DNA of 64,000 nucleotides, from assembly GCF_003054055.1 (NCBI RefSeq), contig NZ_QBKI01000012.1, positions 1 through 64,000 on the forward strand, given 5' to 3'. The notes below the pieces were generated by a model that saw only the letters and a program-made list of their open reading frames with translations, ran no database searches and was not told where the DNA came from. This document shows, in pieces, positions 8,144-16,890 of this stretch; within the stretch, counting starts at the first letter, position 1, and each line of letters starts with the position of its first letter. Made by a program: the position numbers and the translations under genes. Origin of the DNA: Pontibacter mucosus (GTDB lineage: Bacteria; Bacteroidota; Bacteroidia; Cytophagales; Hymenobacteraceae).

Positions 8144-8683
8144 TTAAGATGCCTGCTTTACCAGCTGTATCTCGGCGTGCAGTTTAATCTCGTCGCTCAC
8201 CACCACGCTGCCGGCTTCTGTCACCGCGTTCCAGGTCAGGCCAAACTCCTTGCGGCTGATTTTGCCATCCACCGTAAAGCCGGCTTTTGTCTGTCCGTAA
8301 GGGTCTACCACAATGCCACCGAACTCCACATTTAGCGTTACGGGCTTGGAAACTCCGCGGATACTCAGGTTGCCATGCAGCTTATAGTCCTCGTCCGATA
8401 CCTTCTCATAGTTAGTGGCCTCGAAACGAACCTGCTGGTGCTGCTCGGCATCAAAAAAGTCGCCTGACTTCAGGTGCGTGTCGCGCTGCTCGTTGTTGGT
8501 GCTGATGGAGTCTACTTCGGCGGTGAACACAATGCTCTCGACGCTTTTAAACGTGTCGTCGGGGGTAACCGCCTCTACCTCAAAGCTCTTGAAATAACCG
8601 GTCACGGTCGTGATCATCAGGTGCTTTACCTTAAACTGTACTTCGCTGTGCATCGGGTCTGCTACCCATCTTACGTTTGCCAT
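8144..8683 (-). CDS. YceI family lipocalin-like protein
   Basis: The 179 residues form a single YceI beta-barrel domain, starting WVADPMHSEVQFKVKHLMIT and including the family turns NNEQRDTHLKSGDFFDAE (about 63-80) and LHGNLSIRGVSKPV (about 102-115). YceI proteins bind polyisoprenoid or amide-containing lipids. This one lacks a signal peptide, like other Bacteroidota cytoplasmic versions. The promoter region carries two tandem TGTANNTACA palindromes, one covering the probable -7 box, so repression by a MarR- or TetR-type regulator is likely (inference; no such regulator is in the window). YceI genes often sit in MarR-controlled electrophile-stress units. Confidence 0.95.
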   Translation of the reverse strand: MANVRWVADPMHSEVQFKVKHLMITTVTGYFKSFEVEAVTPDDTFKSVESIVFTAEVDSISTNNEQRDTHLKSGDFFDAEQHQQVRFEATNYEKVSDEDYKLHGNLSIRGVSKPVTLNVEFGGIVVDPYGQTKAGFTVDGKISRKEFGLTWNAVTEAGSVVVSDEIKLHAEIQLVKQAS

Positions 8684-8737
8684 AATATTGTCTTGTTTTT
8701 TAGTTGAACTGTTTAGCAGATCATCGCTGACCTATTA

Positions 8738-8766
8738 CAAATGTACGTACATTTAATGTATATACA
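8738..8766 (-). promoter_or_regulatory. Putative YceI promoter with two operator palindromes
   Basis: On the minus strand TACATTTG (8745-8738) fits the Bacteroidota -7 consensus TAnnTTTG. It is overlapped by the perfect 16-bp palindrome AAATGTACGTACATTT (8739-8754). A second perfect palindrome, TGTATATACA (8757-8766), lies with its centre 15 bp upstream. Both contain TGTA and TACA half-sites. I could not identify a clear -33 element. Confidence 0.6.
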
Positions 8767-8852
8767 CATGAATAGCACCAAAAGTTTCATTATGCCCACA
8801 TAAGACACTCATTATCAGTCACATTATTTTTAAAGAAGCTTAAGTACCCAGG

Positions 8853-8902
8853 GCAAAAAAAGCGCAGCAGGCCGCCCTACACTGGTAGCGCGGCCCGCTG
8901 CT
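8853..8902 (-). terminator. Rho-independent-type terminator for the transglycosylase gene
   Basis: On the minus strand the arms GCAGCGGGCCGC and GCGGCCTGCTGC enclose about 15 nt and are followed by GCTTTTTTT. It lies about 45 bp past the stop codon at 8947. Confidence 0.85.
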
Positions 8903-8946
8903 AATGGGCATGATAGGGCAAAAAGCGGCGCCCGCCGGAGCTATAC

Positions 8947-9876
8947 TTACATGGCTTCCTGAGGCAGTTGCAGCTCGTATTCTCTTCCTTGCGACACGGT
9001 CAGTTTGTAACCTTTTATCCAGGGGTTGTAGAGGCGCAGGGTTTTATAGTTGGTGCCTTGCTCCAGCGCGTAGGCAGGCAGGTCGAGCAGCGTAGAGGTG
9101 ATTTTAACCGTGCGGGAAGGCAGCGGCTGGTAACCACGTTCTTCCGGCAAATCGAAGTTATACTTGCCCGGGTTGCCCAACACCTCTTTTAAAGCCAGGA
9201 TGCGGAACACGTAGCGGGAGGTTTCGTCGTTGAGGTAGAGGTCGTAATAAGAGCTTACCCCCTGCCGCTCCAGGGCACGGTCCAGGCCGGCCATACCCCG
9301 ATTATACGAGGCGGCGGCATTGGTCCAGGAGCCGAAGCGCTCTTTGGCCCTTTTCAGGTATTGCACGGCAGCCAGTGTAGCCTTCTGCGCATGAAAGCGC
9401 TCGTCCACCTCGTCGTTCACAATCAGGCCGTAGCCGCGGGCAGTGTCTGGCATCAGTTGCCAAAAGCCCGCCGCCCCTGCTGGTGAGGTAACGTGCCCGA
9501 ACAAACTCTCGGCCAGAGCCAGGTAAATGAAATCCTCCGGAATGCCGTTCTCCTTCAGCAAGGCGGTAATTTCGGGTACATAGCGCTGCATGCGTTTCAG
9601 GCCAAGCAGCGTGGTAGCGTGCAGGTGGGAGTTCACCAACAGTTCCCGGTCCAGCCGCTCGGCCACGTCGGGCACATCCAACGGCACCGGCTCCCCGGCG
9701 AAAGACATCGCAGCCGGAACTGGCGGCGAGGTAAAGACCGGTTTCAGTGCATTAGCTTTCGTGTCGGATGCAGCCGCAATGCCTCCTGCGGTCATGATTT
9801 GCTGCTGGCTGCACATTTGCACGGCCAGTACGATGATCAGCGTCACCCATACGTATTTCCAGATTTGCTGTGTCAT
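8947..9876 (-). CDS. Membrane-bound lytic murein transglycosylase (MltD-like, SLT domain)
   Basis: I chose the ATG at 9876-9874, giving 309 residues, because an AAGGGGGGAAG Shine-Dalgarno-like stretch lies just upstream and a hydrophobic N-terminus (8-22) follows at once. An in-frame ATG further out gives an unconvincing 26-residue extension. The SLT domain has the catalytic glutamate in LALAESLFG (Glu123) and AGAAGFWQLMPDTARGYG at 133-150. The C-terminal region LPAYALEQGTNYKTLRLYN resembles a LysM peptidoglycan-binding unit. The enzyme would cleave glycan strands with anhydro-muramyl formation at the outer face of the inner membrane or in the periplasm. The usual multiple LysM repeats of MltD are reduced here. 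Confidence 0.92.
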   Translation of the reverse strand: MTQQIWKYVWVTLIIVLAVQMCSQQQIMTAGGIAAASDTKANALKPVFTSPPVPAAMSFAGEPVPLDVPDVAERLDRELLVNSHLHATTLLGLKRMQRYVPEITALLKENGIPEDFIYLALAESLFGHVTSPAGAAGFWQLMPDTARGYGLIVNDEVDERFHAQKATLAAVQYLKRAKERFGSWTNAAASYNRGMAGLDRALERQGVSSYYDLYLNDETSRYVFRILALKEVLGNPGKYNFDLPEERGYQPLPSRTVKITSTLLDLPAYALEQGTNYKTLRLYNPWIKGYKLTVSQGREYELQLPQEAM

Positions 9877-10059
9877 GGCTTCCCCCCTTCTCTCTTTAAA
9901 AGTATAACATGTAAACGTCCCCTTTAAATTAGAGAAAAAATGCAAAAACGGCAAAAGTTGATTTGGCAGGAGACGGTAAAGTATGGATTATTTCTAGGGA
10001 GTGGTGGGAAAATATACTTTGAATACAGTATAATCTTCCGTAACACCACTATTCCGGGC

Positions 10060-10790
10060 AAGGCTGTCCGGAACTTCCGCTGCTGCGGACTTCCTGGGTC
10101 CGCGTTTCGGCAGTACCGGGTCCAACCACCCCTAACCCCTCCTTGGCTAAGGCGGGGAATTTCTGTTAACGATTACACCCTTGTGAGCGCTGCTCGCAAG
10201 CTTCGAACTCCCGTTCCCGCTTGTCCTCAAGGAGAAAGTCTATACTTGTTGCATAGCAAGGGAGGTGGCTATCGAAAGCTACCCAGTTTTTCTGGGAGGC
10301 GCCTTGTGAGATCCGGTGCCCGGTAAGGGCAGCCCGAGGTACGAGGGCAGGAGGGAACACAGCGTCGAGCGGGAAAACGAGGCCTCCCGGCCTAGGAGGG
10401 CGGAAAGCAGGAGGTGCAACTTTAGGTGTGTGGGAACTAGAGGATGAACGGCCGCTAGGAAGGATAGCTTGTGTCAAGTTGCGGGAAGCGGTGGCTATGA
10501 AAGTATAGCCAAAGTATAAAGGGACACGAGCTGCAAGCTCGCGGCAGCGAAAGCAGAAAGTATAAATTAGCAAGTATAGCTAAAGTATAAAGTATAGCAG
10601 CAAGTATAGTATGGCTCTGCGAGCCAGTTGGGTTGCAAACCCGCGCCAGCAGATAGAGGGGCCAAAGTATAAAAAGGCACAGGCGGGCGCTCGCGCCAGA
10701 AAAGCCTTAAAGTATAAACCAAGTATAAAAGTATAAATCAGTAAGTATAAAGAGCTACAAATCGCGCCAACGAAAGTATAGAGAACCCCA
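10060..10790 (+). repeat. Composite intergenic repeat, copy A
   Basis: The copy starts near CAGTACCGGGTCCAACCACC (10111) and runs through the CTCGCAAGCTTCGAACTCCC block (variant 2 of the swap module), the CTATCGAA block, the GCAGCCCGAGGTACGAGGGC block (10330), the GAGGCCTCCCGGCC block (10379) and the AACTAGAGGATGAACGG block (10437). It ends in an AAGTATA-rich tail: I count 13 AAGTATA copies between 10501 and 10790, all in one orientation. The tail includes hairpins of the CAC-arm-GCGCC type. It sits between divergent genes, upstream of cardiolipin synthase. Confidence 0.93.
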
Positions 10791-10856
10791 CATTTGCCCA
10801 TCAGCATAAAAAGCCTAACTTTCCTGCTCACTACCGAAAACCAAACGCCGCCTAAC

Positions 10857-12329
10857 ATGCAACGCGCGCTCTCTGACATCAACTGGCTTTTAATCGGAGA
10901 AACACTTTACCTGGCCATAATTATTCTGGTCTGCCTGCGCATTATTTACGACACCCGCTCCTCCATTAAAACGCTCGCATACCTGCTGCTCGTCATTTTT
11001 GTACCGATAGGCGGCATTCTGTTCTATTTCTCGTTTGGCATCAACTACCGCAAGCGTAGCCTGTACTCTAAAAAGCTCATCCAGAACGCGGAGCTAATGA
11101 ACGAGATCGAACAGAAGATCATCTCCTACTCCAGGCAAAACTTCCGGGAGAGCCCTGCCGAGGTACAGCAGTACAGGCCCCTGGCGCTTTTGCTGGTCAA
11201 GGACAACCTCAGCCCCTTAACGGCAGGCAACAAGGTAAAGCTGCTGCTGAACGGCGAGCAGAAGTTTGCCGAAGTGTTCGAAGCCCTGGAGCAGGCCCGG
11301 CACCACATCCACCTGGAATACTACATCATCGAGAACGACCACATCGGCAACAAGCTTAAAGAACTGCTAATTCGAAAGGCAAGAGAGGGAGTAATTGTGC
11401 GTTTAATTTATGATGACTTTGGCAGCCGACCCATCCGCCGGAAATTCAGGCGCGAGCTGCAGGACGCCGGCGTGGAAGTTTACCCGTTCCATAAAGTCCG
11501 TATCCTGCTTCTGGCCAACCGGCTCAACTACCGCAACCACCGCAAGATCATCGTGGTAGATGGCGTAACAGCCTTTGTGGGCGGCATCAACATCAGCGAC
11601 AGCTACATCAACTACCCCGACCAAAAGCAGAAAACGTACTGGCGCGACACGCACCTGCGCATCGACGGGCCGGGCGCCTTTTACCTGCAGTACCTGTTCT
11701 TTACCGACTGGAATTTTTCATCCAAGCGCCACCTGGAGCCGGAGACACAATACTTCCTGCCAACTGAGAGCACACAGGGCGACACCGTGGTACAAATTGC
11801 GTCAAGCGGCCCCGATTCCGCCAAGCCCACCATCATGTTCTCCATCCTGCAGGCAATTGCCCTCGCCAAGGAAGAAATCCTGCTTACCACGCCTTACTTC
11901 ATTCCCGGCGAAAGTATACTGGATGCCATGATGATTGCGGCCATGGGGGGCGTAACGGTAAAACTGCTCGTTCCGGAAAACTCCGATTCCTTTATCGTGG
12001 ACACGGCAGCCCGGTCGTATTTCGAGAGCCTGCTGGACGTGGGCGTGCAGATTTACCTGTACCGCAAAGGCTTCGTTCACGCCAAAACCCTGGTGGTAGA
12101 CGGTAACCTGTCGATGGTGGGCACCGCGAACATGGACTACCGCAGCTTTGACCTGAATTTTGAAGTAAACGCCGTAGTCTACGACACCGCTTTTGCCGGA
12201 GAACTCCGCCAGGCCTTTTTCCAGGACCTGATACACGCCACCAAGCTGGACGCGGCCACCTGGAAAGCACGCCCAGTATACATCCACCTCATGGAAAAGG
12301 TATTTAAGCTGATTTCTCCGCTGTTGTAG
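10857..12329 (+). CDS. cls: Cardiolipin synthase (phospholipase D superfamily)
   Basis: With the ATG at 10857 the protein has 490 residues; an upstream in-frame ATG at 10794 lies in repeat sequence and adds an atypical leader. Two N-terminal membrane segments (about 10-30 and 38-60) are followed by two HKD motifs. These are HRKIIVVDG with His228, Lys230 and Asp235, and HAKTLVVDG with His408, Lys410 and Asp415. The enzyme condenses two phosphatidylglycerol molecules, or PG with another phospholipid, to cardiolipin at the inner membrane. Length and layout match ClsA-type enzymes. Copy A of the composite repeat directly precedes it, so its promoter must lie in or beside the repeat. Confidence 0.95.
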   Translation: MQRALSDINWLLIGETLYLAIIILVCLRIIYDTRSSIKTLAYLLLVIFVPIGGILFYFSFGINYRKRSLYSKKLIQNAELMNEIEQKIISYSRQNFRESPAEVQQYRPLALLLVKDNLSPLTAGNKVKLLLNGEQKFAEVFEALEQARHHIHLEYYIIENDHIGNKLKELLIRKAREGVIVRLIYDDFGSRPIRRKFRRELQDAGVEVYPFHKVRILLLANRLNYRNHRKIIVVDGVTAFVGGINISDSYINYPDQKQKTYWRDTHLRIDGPGAFYLQYLFFTDWNFSSKRHLEPETQYFLPTESTQGDTVVQIASSGPDSAKPTIMFSILQAIALAKEEILLTTPYFIPGESILDAMMIAAMGGVTVKLLVPENSDSFIVDTAARSYFESLLDVGVQIYLYRKGFVHAKTLVVDGNLSMVGTANMDYRSFDLNFEVNAVVYDTAFAGELRQAFFQDLIHATKLDAATWKARPVYIHLMEKVFKLISPLL

Positions 12330-12344
12330 CAGGGTTTATTTTGT

Positions 12345-13215
12345 TTGAGGAGAGCTTTGCAGTGCCGGGGCCAACCTAGTCATCAGAGCCATATTCGAAC
12401 TCGCTTTTTGGCTTTACTTAAAGACCTCGCGGTGTCCGCAGGTCCCGCAAGTGTCTGGCTGCTGCACTGGGTCCAACCACCTCTTACCCTCAGAGCTGCG
12501 CTCGCTACCTTCGAACTCGCGTTCTCGCTAGTCTAAGGCGGGGAGTCTGTGGTTACGCTTGCTAAAGTATAAGTATCATAGTAGCTGGTATAGCGCGGAC
12601 AGGTCGCGACCTGTCCCTACCATGTATAAACCCACCCCAGCCCCTCCCAGGAGGGGAATTGTCTGCAGGAGACTACACCCTTATTGAGCTTTGCTCGCAA
12701 GTTTCGAACTCTCGTTCTCACTTGTCCTCAAGGGGACAATTCAAACTTGTTGCATAGCAAAGGCAGTAGCTATCGAACTATTTCCCAGCCTTTGGGTTGA
12801 GCGCCTTCTAGATTTCCGGTGCCGCAGGCAGCCCGAGGTACGAGGGCAGGAAATGTAGACAGCGCGATGCCCGAAGGCGAGGCCTCCCGGCCTTGAGGGC
12901 ACCAAAGCCAGAGATGCAACAGTAGCTTATGTAAGGCTTGAGGATGAACGGAAGCTAGTAAGAATAGCTTGGTTCAAATGGAAGGAAGCCGTTATGAAAG
13001 TATAAAGTATGGGCAAAGTATAAAAGTATGGCCTACGCGGACATGGAAGTCCGCAGCAGAAGTGGTTCCGGATAAGGACATCCGGAACAGCGGAAAGTAT
13101 AAACCGGCAGATATAAAAGTATAGCCCAAGTATAAAGTATGGCTTTTCAAGCCAGTTGGGTTGCAAACCCAACACCATAGGTAGGCACGGGTTACAAACC
13201 CGCGCCAGCGGTGGA
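12345..13215 (+). repeat. Composite intergenic repeat, copy B
   Basis: This copy holds two partial GGTCCAACC starts (about 12370 and 12470), the hairpin GGACAGGTCGCGACCTGTCC (12597), an ACCCCAGCCCCTCCCAGGAG block (12632), variant 2 of the swap module (TTTCGAACTCTCGTTCTCAC, about 12700) and the CCCAGCCTTTGGGTTGAGCG block (12784). The GCAGCCCGAGGTACGAGGGC block and an AAGTATA-rich tail with GTTGCAAAC hairpins follow. It fills the space between convergent cls and mreB. No coding pattern is visible. Confidence 0.93.
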
Positions 13216-13289
13216 AATCAGACGGCTTACACCTTACACCTTCCACCGCTCACCAATAACTACTAACTACTAACTACTAACGAACTCCC

Positions 13290-14312
13290 CTACCGCATCA
13301 GGAACATAAACTTGCCGACGTTCTTCAGGGCGATGCTGGTGCCGTGGACTACAGCCTGCAGCGGATCTTCTACCACGTGCGTGGGCAGCCTTGTTTTGGC
13401 GGAAATGCGTTTATCCAGGCCGCGCAGCAAGGCACCGCCGCCCGTCAGGTAAATGCCCTCCTGGTGAATATCAGCGGCCAGCTCCGGCGGCGTAACTTCC
13501 AACGTCTTCAGAATAGCTTCCTCAATCTTGCTCAGCGACCTGTCCAGGCAGTGGGCTACGTCGGCATAGGCTACCTCCACCTGTTTGGGCAGGCCCGTGA
13601 GCAGGTCGCGGCCTTTCACGAAAATGTTCTCCGGCGCGTCCTGCAGCTCTGGCAGGGCGGCTCCCACCTCTATTTTTATCTTCTCGGCAGTAGCCTGCCC
13701 AATCATCATGTTATACTGGCGGCGCATAAAGTGCATGATGTCCGCGTCGAAGTTCTCCCCAGCCACTCTCAGCGAGTGATCGCAGACAATACCGCTCAGG
13801 GCGATAACGGCAATTTCGGTGGTACCACCCCCGATGTCCACAATCATGTGGCCGGTTGGCTCCTCCACGTCCAGCCCGATGCCCACGGCAGCGGCCAGGG
13901 GCTCATACACCAGGTACAGTTCCTTGGCGCCTGCAATGGTGGCCGCATCGCGGATGGCCCTTTTCTCCACCTCCGTGATACCCGAAGGAACGCAAATCAC
14001 CATTTTGTAGGAGCCAGCCAGTCGCTTTCTGCCATTAGAGGCCAGCCGCAGCATCCCTTTAATCATGTGCTCCGAGGCACCGAAGTCGGCAATGACTCCA
14101 TCTTTCAGAGGGCGCACCACGCGGATATCTTCATGCGTCTTCCCCTCCATCTGCAAAGCCTCCCGCCCAATGGCCAGCACCTCCCCCGTGTTGCGGTTAA
14201 TCGCCACCACCGACGGCTCGTTCACCACCACCTTGCCATCGCGGATAACAAGGCAGTTTGCCGTACCCAAATCAATCGCTACTTCCTCTGTAAAAAAATT
14301 AAATAGACTCAT
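13290..14312 (-). CDS. mreB: Rod shape-determining protein MreB
   Basis: I start at the ATG at 14312-14310 (MSLFNFFTEEVAIDLGTANC), the usual MreB N-terminus, giving 340 residues; the open frame continues 69 codons upstream without family similarity. Actin-fold motifs are present: phosphate-1 AIDLGTANCLVI, phosphate-2 IVDIGGGTTEIAVI and the adenosine loop YLTGGGALLRGLDKRI. MreB polymerises on the inner membrane and guides lateral wall synthesis. There is no mreC or mreD beside it, so this may be a second, stand-alone MreB paralogue (inference; the genome would show it). It converges on cls across repeat copy B. Confidence 0.95.
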   Translation of the reverse strand: MSLFNFFTEEVAIDLGTANCLVIRDGKVVVNEPSVVAINRNTGEVLAIGREALQMEGKTHEDIRVVRPLKDGVIADFGASEHMIKGMLRLASNGRKRLAGSYKMVICVPSGITEVEKRAIRDAATIAGAKELYLVYEPLAAAVGIGLDVEEPTGHMIVDIGGGTTEIAVIALSGIVCDHSLRVAGENFDADIMHFMRRQYNMMIGQATAEKIKIEVGAALPELQDAPENIFVKGRDLLTGLPKQVEVAYADVAHCLDRSLSKIEEAILKTLEVTPPELAADIHQEGIYLTGGGALLRGLDKRISAKTRLPTHVVEDPLQAVVHGTSIALKNVGKFMFLMR

Positions 14313-15006
14313 TTGCCGTTCGTAATACTTATATATCTGTAATCTGCTGTAGCTGAACCCAAAAGCCGCCTTACTTCGGCATGCGCATCTTTCCCATCCT
14401 GTAAAAAATTTGATAGTGAGGCCTGTACTTCTATCCTTTTGGTTTGACAAAACATCCAAGCTAAAAGCAGCTGTGACGCAGTATTTTACCGAAACCATTA
14501 GCAAGTAAAAGGCTGGCATGGGAGAAGGCGTGATGCAGGCAAGCTGTTACCCGCTACACTTAGGTTCGGCCGGAGTGGTTCCGGCTTACCTGTTGAAGTC
14601 CTTGTGGGCGGTATAGAACGGAAGGCAGTAACCGTTCAGCATATCGCTTTGGGAGATGTGGTGCGACGATGCGACAAAGCCGGTAAGCGGTTTGGGTATC
14701 GAATTGATAAAGATATTGTAAGGCACCACAGCTGTATGTAAAAGAAGCCCTAAATTACCAGCTGCGCGCCATAAAAGCAACAGCGCAGCGGCTTGCTAAA
14801 GTTAAATTTATTTAATACTGTCATAGCCTCTCTGTTGCCGCCTCGGCCTGCAATATGGGCGGTTGCTCTGCGTTATGGCTTCAGTTATTACTATTATCCT
14901 ACATTTTTTAAACTTGTCCTGAAAAAGCCTGGATTGCCAGATTTTAAGGGGGCGTTTTTATGCATAAGCCTTATATTTAGGCCGGAAGTTTTGTTGGTAT
15001 TGGTGT
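14313..15006. other. Spacer between divergent mreB and serine hydrolase genes
   Basis: This 694-bp spacer is AT-richer than the genes and largely free of the repeat families. Its one coding-like stretch is the minus-strand ORF at 14586-14726, listed separately. TTATATTTAGG near 14968 resembles a -7 box for the downstream hydrolase gene, but no matching -33 element is clear. Confidence 0.5.
14586..14726 (-). CDS. Possible small protein or gene remnant, unrecognised
   Basis: From a GTG at 14726 the frame encodes about 46 residues ending ...SDMLNGYCLPFYTAHKDFNR. The codons of the last 35 residues are mostly C- or G-ended, as in the surrounding genes, which is the only reason to consider it coding. 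There is no recognisable domain, and the upstream part of the frame looks random. It could be the 3' end of a decayed gene. Confidence is low. Confidence 0.3.
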   Translation of the reverse strand: MPYNIFINSIPKPLTGFVASSHHISQSDMLNGYCLPFYTAHKDFNR

Positions 15007-16245
15007 ATGAACCCTTTCAGAGTGCAATTTAAGTTTCGCTGGTGCCTGGTGGCATCGCTGGCCTTTCTCCCTTTTTTCGGCTGCCAGGAAGCCGGGCAGG
15101 ACAACCTGCACGCCCACGGGGTAGAAACGGCGAAGGACGAAGGCAGGCAACGCGTGCCGGTGCCCGCCTGGTTTACTCCTGACAGCGCCAGCAAACTGGG
15201 CCATCACCTCGACTCTATCTTTACGTACCTGCACAAGCGCAAAGGTTTAAACGGCACCGTGCTCGTTACCAAGTATGACGAGGTGGTGTATACCGGCGCT
15301 TTCGGCTACGGCGACTTCCGCAGTAAGGACTCGCTCCACACGCAGTCTGTGTTTCAGCTGGCCTCCGTATCGAAGCAGTTTACCGCCATGGCCGTGATGA
15401 TGCTGCAGGAGCAGGGCAAGCTGCAGTACGACGACAGCGTGCAGCAGCACATCCCCGACTTTCCCTACCACGGCATCACCATCCGCCAGCTGCTCACGCA
15501 CCGCTCCGGCTTATCGAATTATACATACTTCAGCGATGAGCTCTGGCACGACCGCAAGGTGCCGATTTACAACGACGATGTGCTCAAGATTATGGCCGAG
15601 CACCGGCCTAACCCCTATTTCCGCCCTGACGCGCGCTTCGACTACAGCAACACCGGCTATTTTCTGCTGGCCTCCATCGTAGAGCGTGCCTCGGGTATGC
15701 CATTTTCCGAGTTTCTGCAGCAGCGCATCTTCAAGCCCCTGCAGATGACGAATACCTTTACCTTTAGCGACAGCCTGGTGTATGGTAACAAGCTGGTGGT
15801 TCCGGGGCACACGGGCGGCAGGCGCAAAAGGTGGCCCGACTACCTCGACACCGTGCTCGGTGACAAAGGCATGTACTCTACCGTGGAAGACCTGTATAAG
15901 TGGGACCAGGCCCTGTACACGAACAAGCTCGTGAAGCAGGAAACCCTGGAAAAGGCTTTTACCGGCTCCCGCCAGGAAAGGAAAAAAGACGAGGACTACG
16001 GCTTTGGCTGGCGCATCAAGCAGGTGCCCAACGGCGATACGGTCGTTTACCACGGCGGCCTGTGGCATGGCTACGCCACTTACCTCTTAAGAAACCCCAA
16101 CGACCACAGCGCCCTGATTATACTGAGCAATGTGCCCAACGGCAGTTTCCGCTACCTTAGGGAGCTGGAGGCCTTCCTCTACCCTACCCGCCCGGAAGAC
16201 GACAAGCCGGAGGAAAAGATTATTGTGGTGAGCGCGAAGAAGTAG
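15007..16245 (+). CDS. Serine hydrolase, class C beta-lactamase/penicillin-binding fold, lipoprotein
   Basis: The 412-residue precursor has a hydrophobic N-terminus ending LPFFGC, a likely lipobox with Cys26. The beta-lactamase-fold triad is complete: SVSK with Ser120 and Lys123, DYSNTGY with Tyr213 and Asn215, and HGG near 355. This is the esterase/D-aminopeptidase/AmpC-like family, acting in the periplasm on peptides or esters; actual beta-lactamase activity cannot be claimed. The length of the catalytic domain is normal. A repeat-rich spacer follows it. Confidence 0.92.
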   Translation: MNPFRVQFKFRWCLVASLAFLPFFGCQEAGQDNLHAHGVETAKDEGRQRVPVPAWFTPDSASKLGHHLDSIFTYLHKRKGLNGTVLVTKYDEVVYTGAFGYGDFRSKDSLHTQSVFQLASVSKQFTAMAVMMLQEQGKLQYDDSVQQHIPDFPYHGITIRQLLTHRSGLSNYTYFSDELWHDRKVPIYNDDVLKIMAEHRPNPYFRPDARFDYSNTGYFLLASIVERASGMPFSEFLQQRIFKPLQMTNTFTFSDSLVYGNKLVVPGHTGGRRKRWPDYLDTVLGDKGMYSTVEDLYKWDQALYTNKLVKQETLEKAFTGSRQERKKDEDYGFGWRIKQVPNGDTVVYHGGLWHGYATYLLRNPNDHSALIILSNVPNGSFRYLRELEAFLYPTRPEDDKPEEKIIVVSAKK

Positions 16246-16313
16246 TTTATACTTTAGGGGGCAGATTTATACTTTGCTGAGAATTAATCGCAGAGTGACT
16301 TTTCCAAACTGTA

Positions 16314-16390
16314 TGTCATCCCGCAGGGATCTTGGTAGCGGATAGCGTAGGCTTAACCTCCCTTCTACCAAGTTTCTTTACAGAATGACA
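16314..16390 (+). repeat. 77-bp REP-like element, complete copy
   Basis: It runs from TGTCATCCCG to CAGAATGACA with the same length and layout as the copy at 3444-3520, including GGATCTTGGTAGC, GGCTTAACCTCCCTTCTACC and the closing arm. It lies about 70 bp after the serine hydrolase stop codon. Confidence 0.9.
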
Positions 16391-16399
16391 GATGTCTAT

Positions 16400-16800
16400 A
16401 GCGCGAGCGTCTACGCTCGTGCTTATTATAGGAGTGGCCTCTGGCCGCTTCATCTGATACAAAAGGAGCCAGAGGGCCCACGATTCCAGGTCACGAGCGA
16501 GGACGCTCGCGCCATAAAATTTATACGCTCACCTGCTCTTTCGGATTTGCAATCCGAAAGTATGGTAACTGCGGATTTGCAATCCGCAGAAGCAGAGGCA
16601 GGAGTTACTGGCTAGCATGCGGATTGCAAATCCGCAAATAAAAAAGCTCCGGATTACAAATCCGGAGCAGCAGTTTAGGGACTGTCCCCTTGAGGGGACT
16701 TTAGGGGTGTTTACACCTGCTGATTTTTCATACCTTCAAAGAAGAACTGCCCTGCTTCGTAGCTTTACACCCCTGTAGTCCCCTCAAGGGGACAATCTCC
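16400..16800. repeat. Cluster of small variable-arm hairpins plus a long inverted repeat
   Basis: In order I see GAGCGTCTACGCTC (16404), GAGCGAGGACGCTCGCGCC (16497), CTTTCGGATTTGCAATCCGAAAG (near 16540), GCGGATTTGCAATCCGC (16572), GCGGATTGCAAATCCGC (16619) and CTCCGGATTACAAATCCGGAG (near 16650). A long inverted repeat then follows: GACTGTCCCCTTGAGGGGAC (from 16680) pairs with GTCCCCTCAAGGGGACAATC (about 16779-16798), and AGGGGTGT with ACACCCCT. No gene is visible in the 645-bp spacer except the small ORF from 16891. Confidence 0.9.
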
Positions 16801-16890
16801 TGTACTTGCTGGCAGACTTGGTACAGAGGATTACCATACACAAAAGATAGGGACGAGATAAATGGGGACTCTCACACCACGGTAAATCCT

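Noticed and set aside
8938..9954. Possible extended start of the transglycosylase at 9954
   Set aside because: An AAGGGGGGAAG site directly before the ATG at 9876 and the following hydrophobic stretch define the start better.
10794..10856. Longer cardiolipin synthase start
   Set aside because: The extra 21 codons border repeat sequence and the family N-terminus begins at about 10857.
13290..14519. Longer MreB start with 69 extra codons
   Set aside because: The extension has no similarity to MreB; the usual N-terminus begins at 14312.
16400..16680. CRISPR-like impression from the series of small palindromes
   Set aside because: Arms differ from unit to unit, spacing is irregular and there are no cas genes; the units are hairpins, not direct repeats with spacers.
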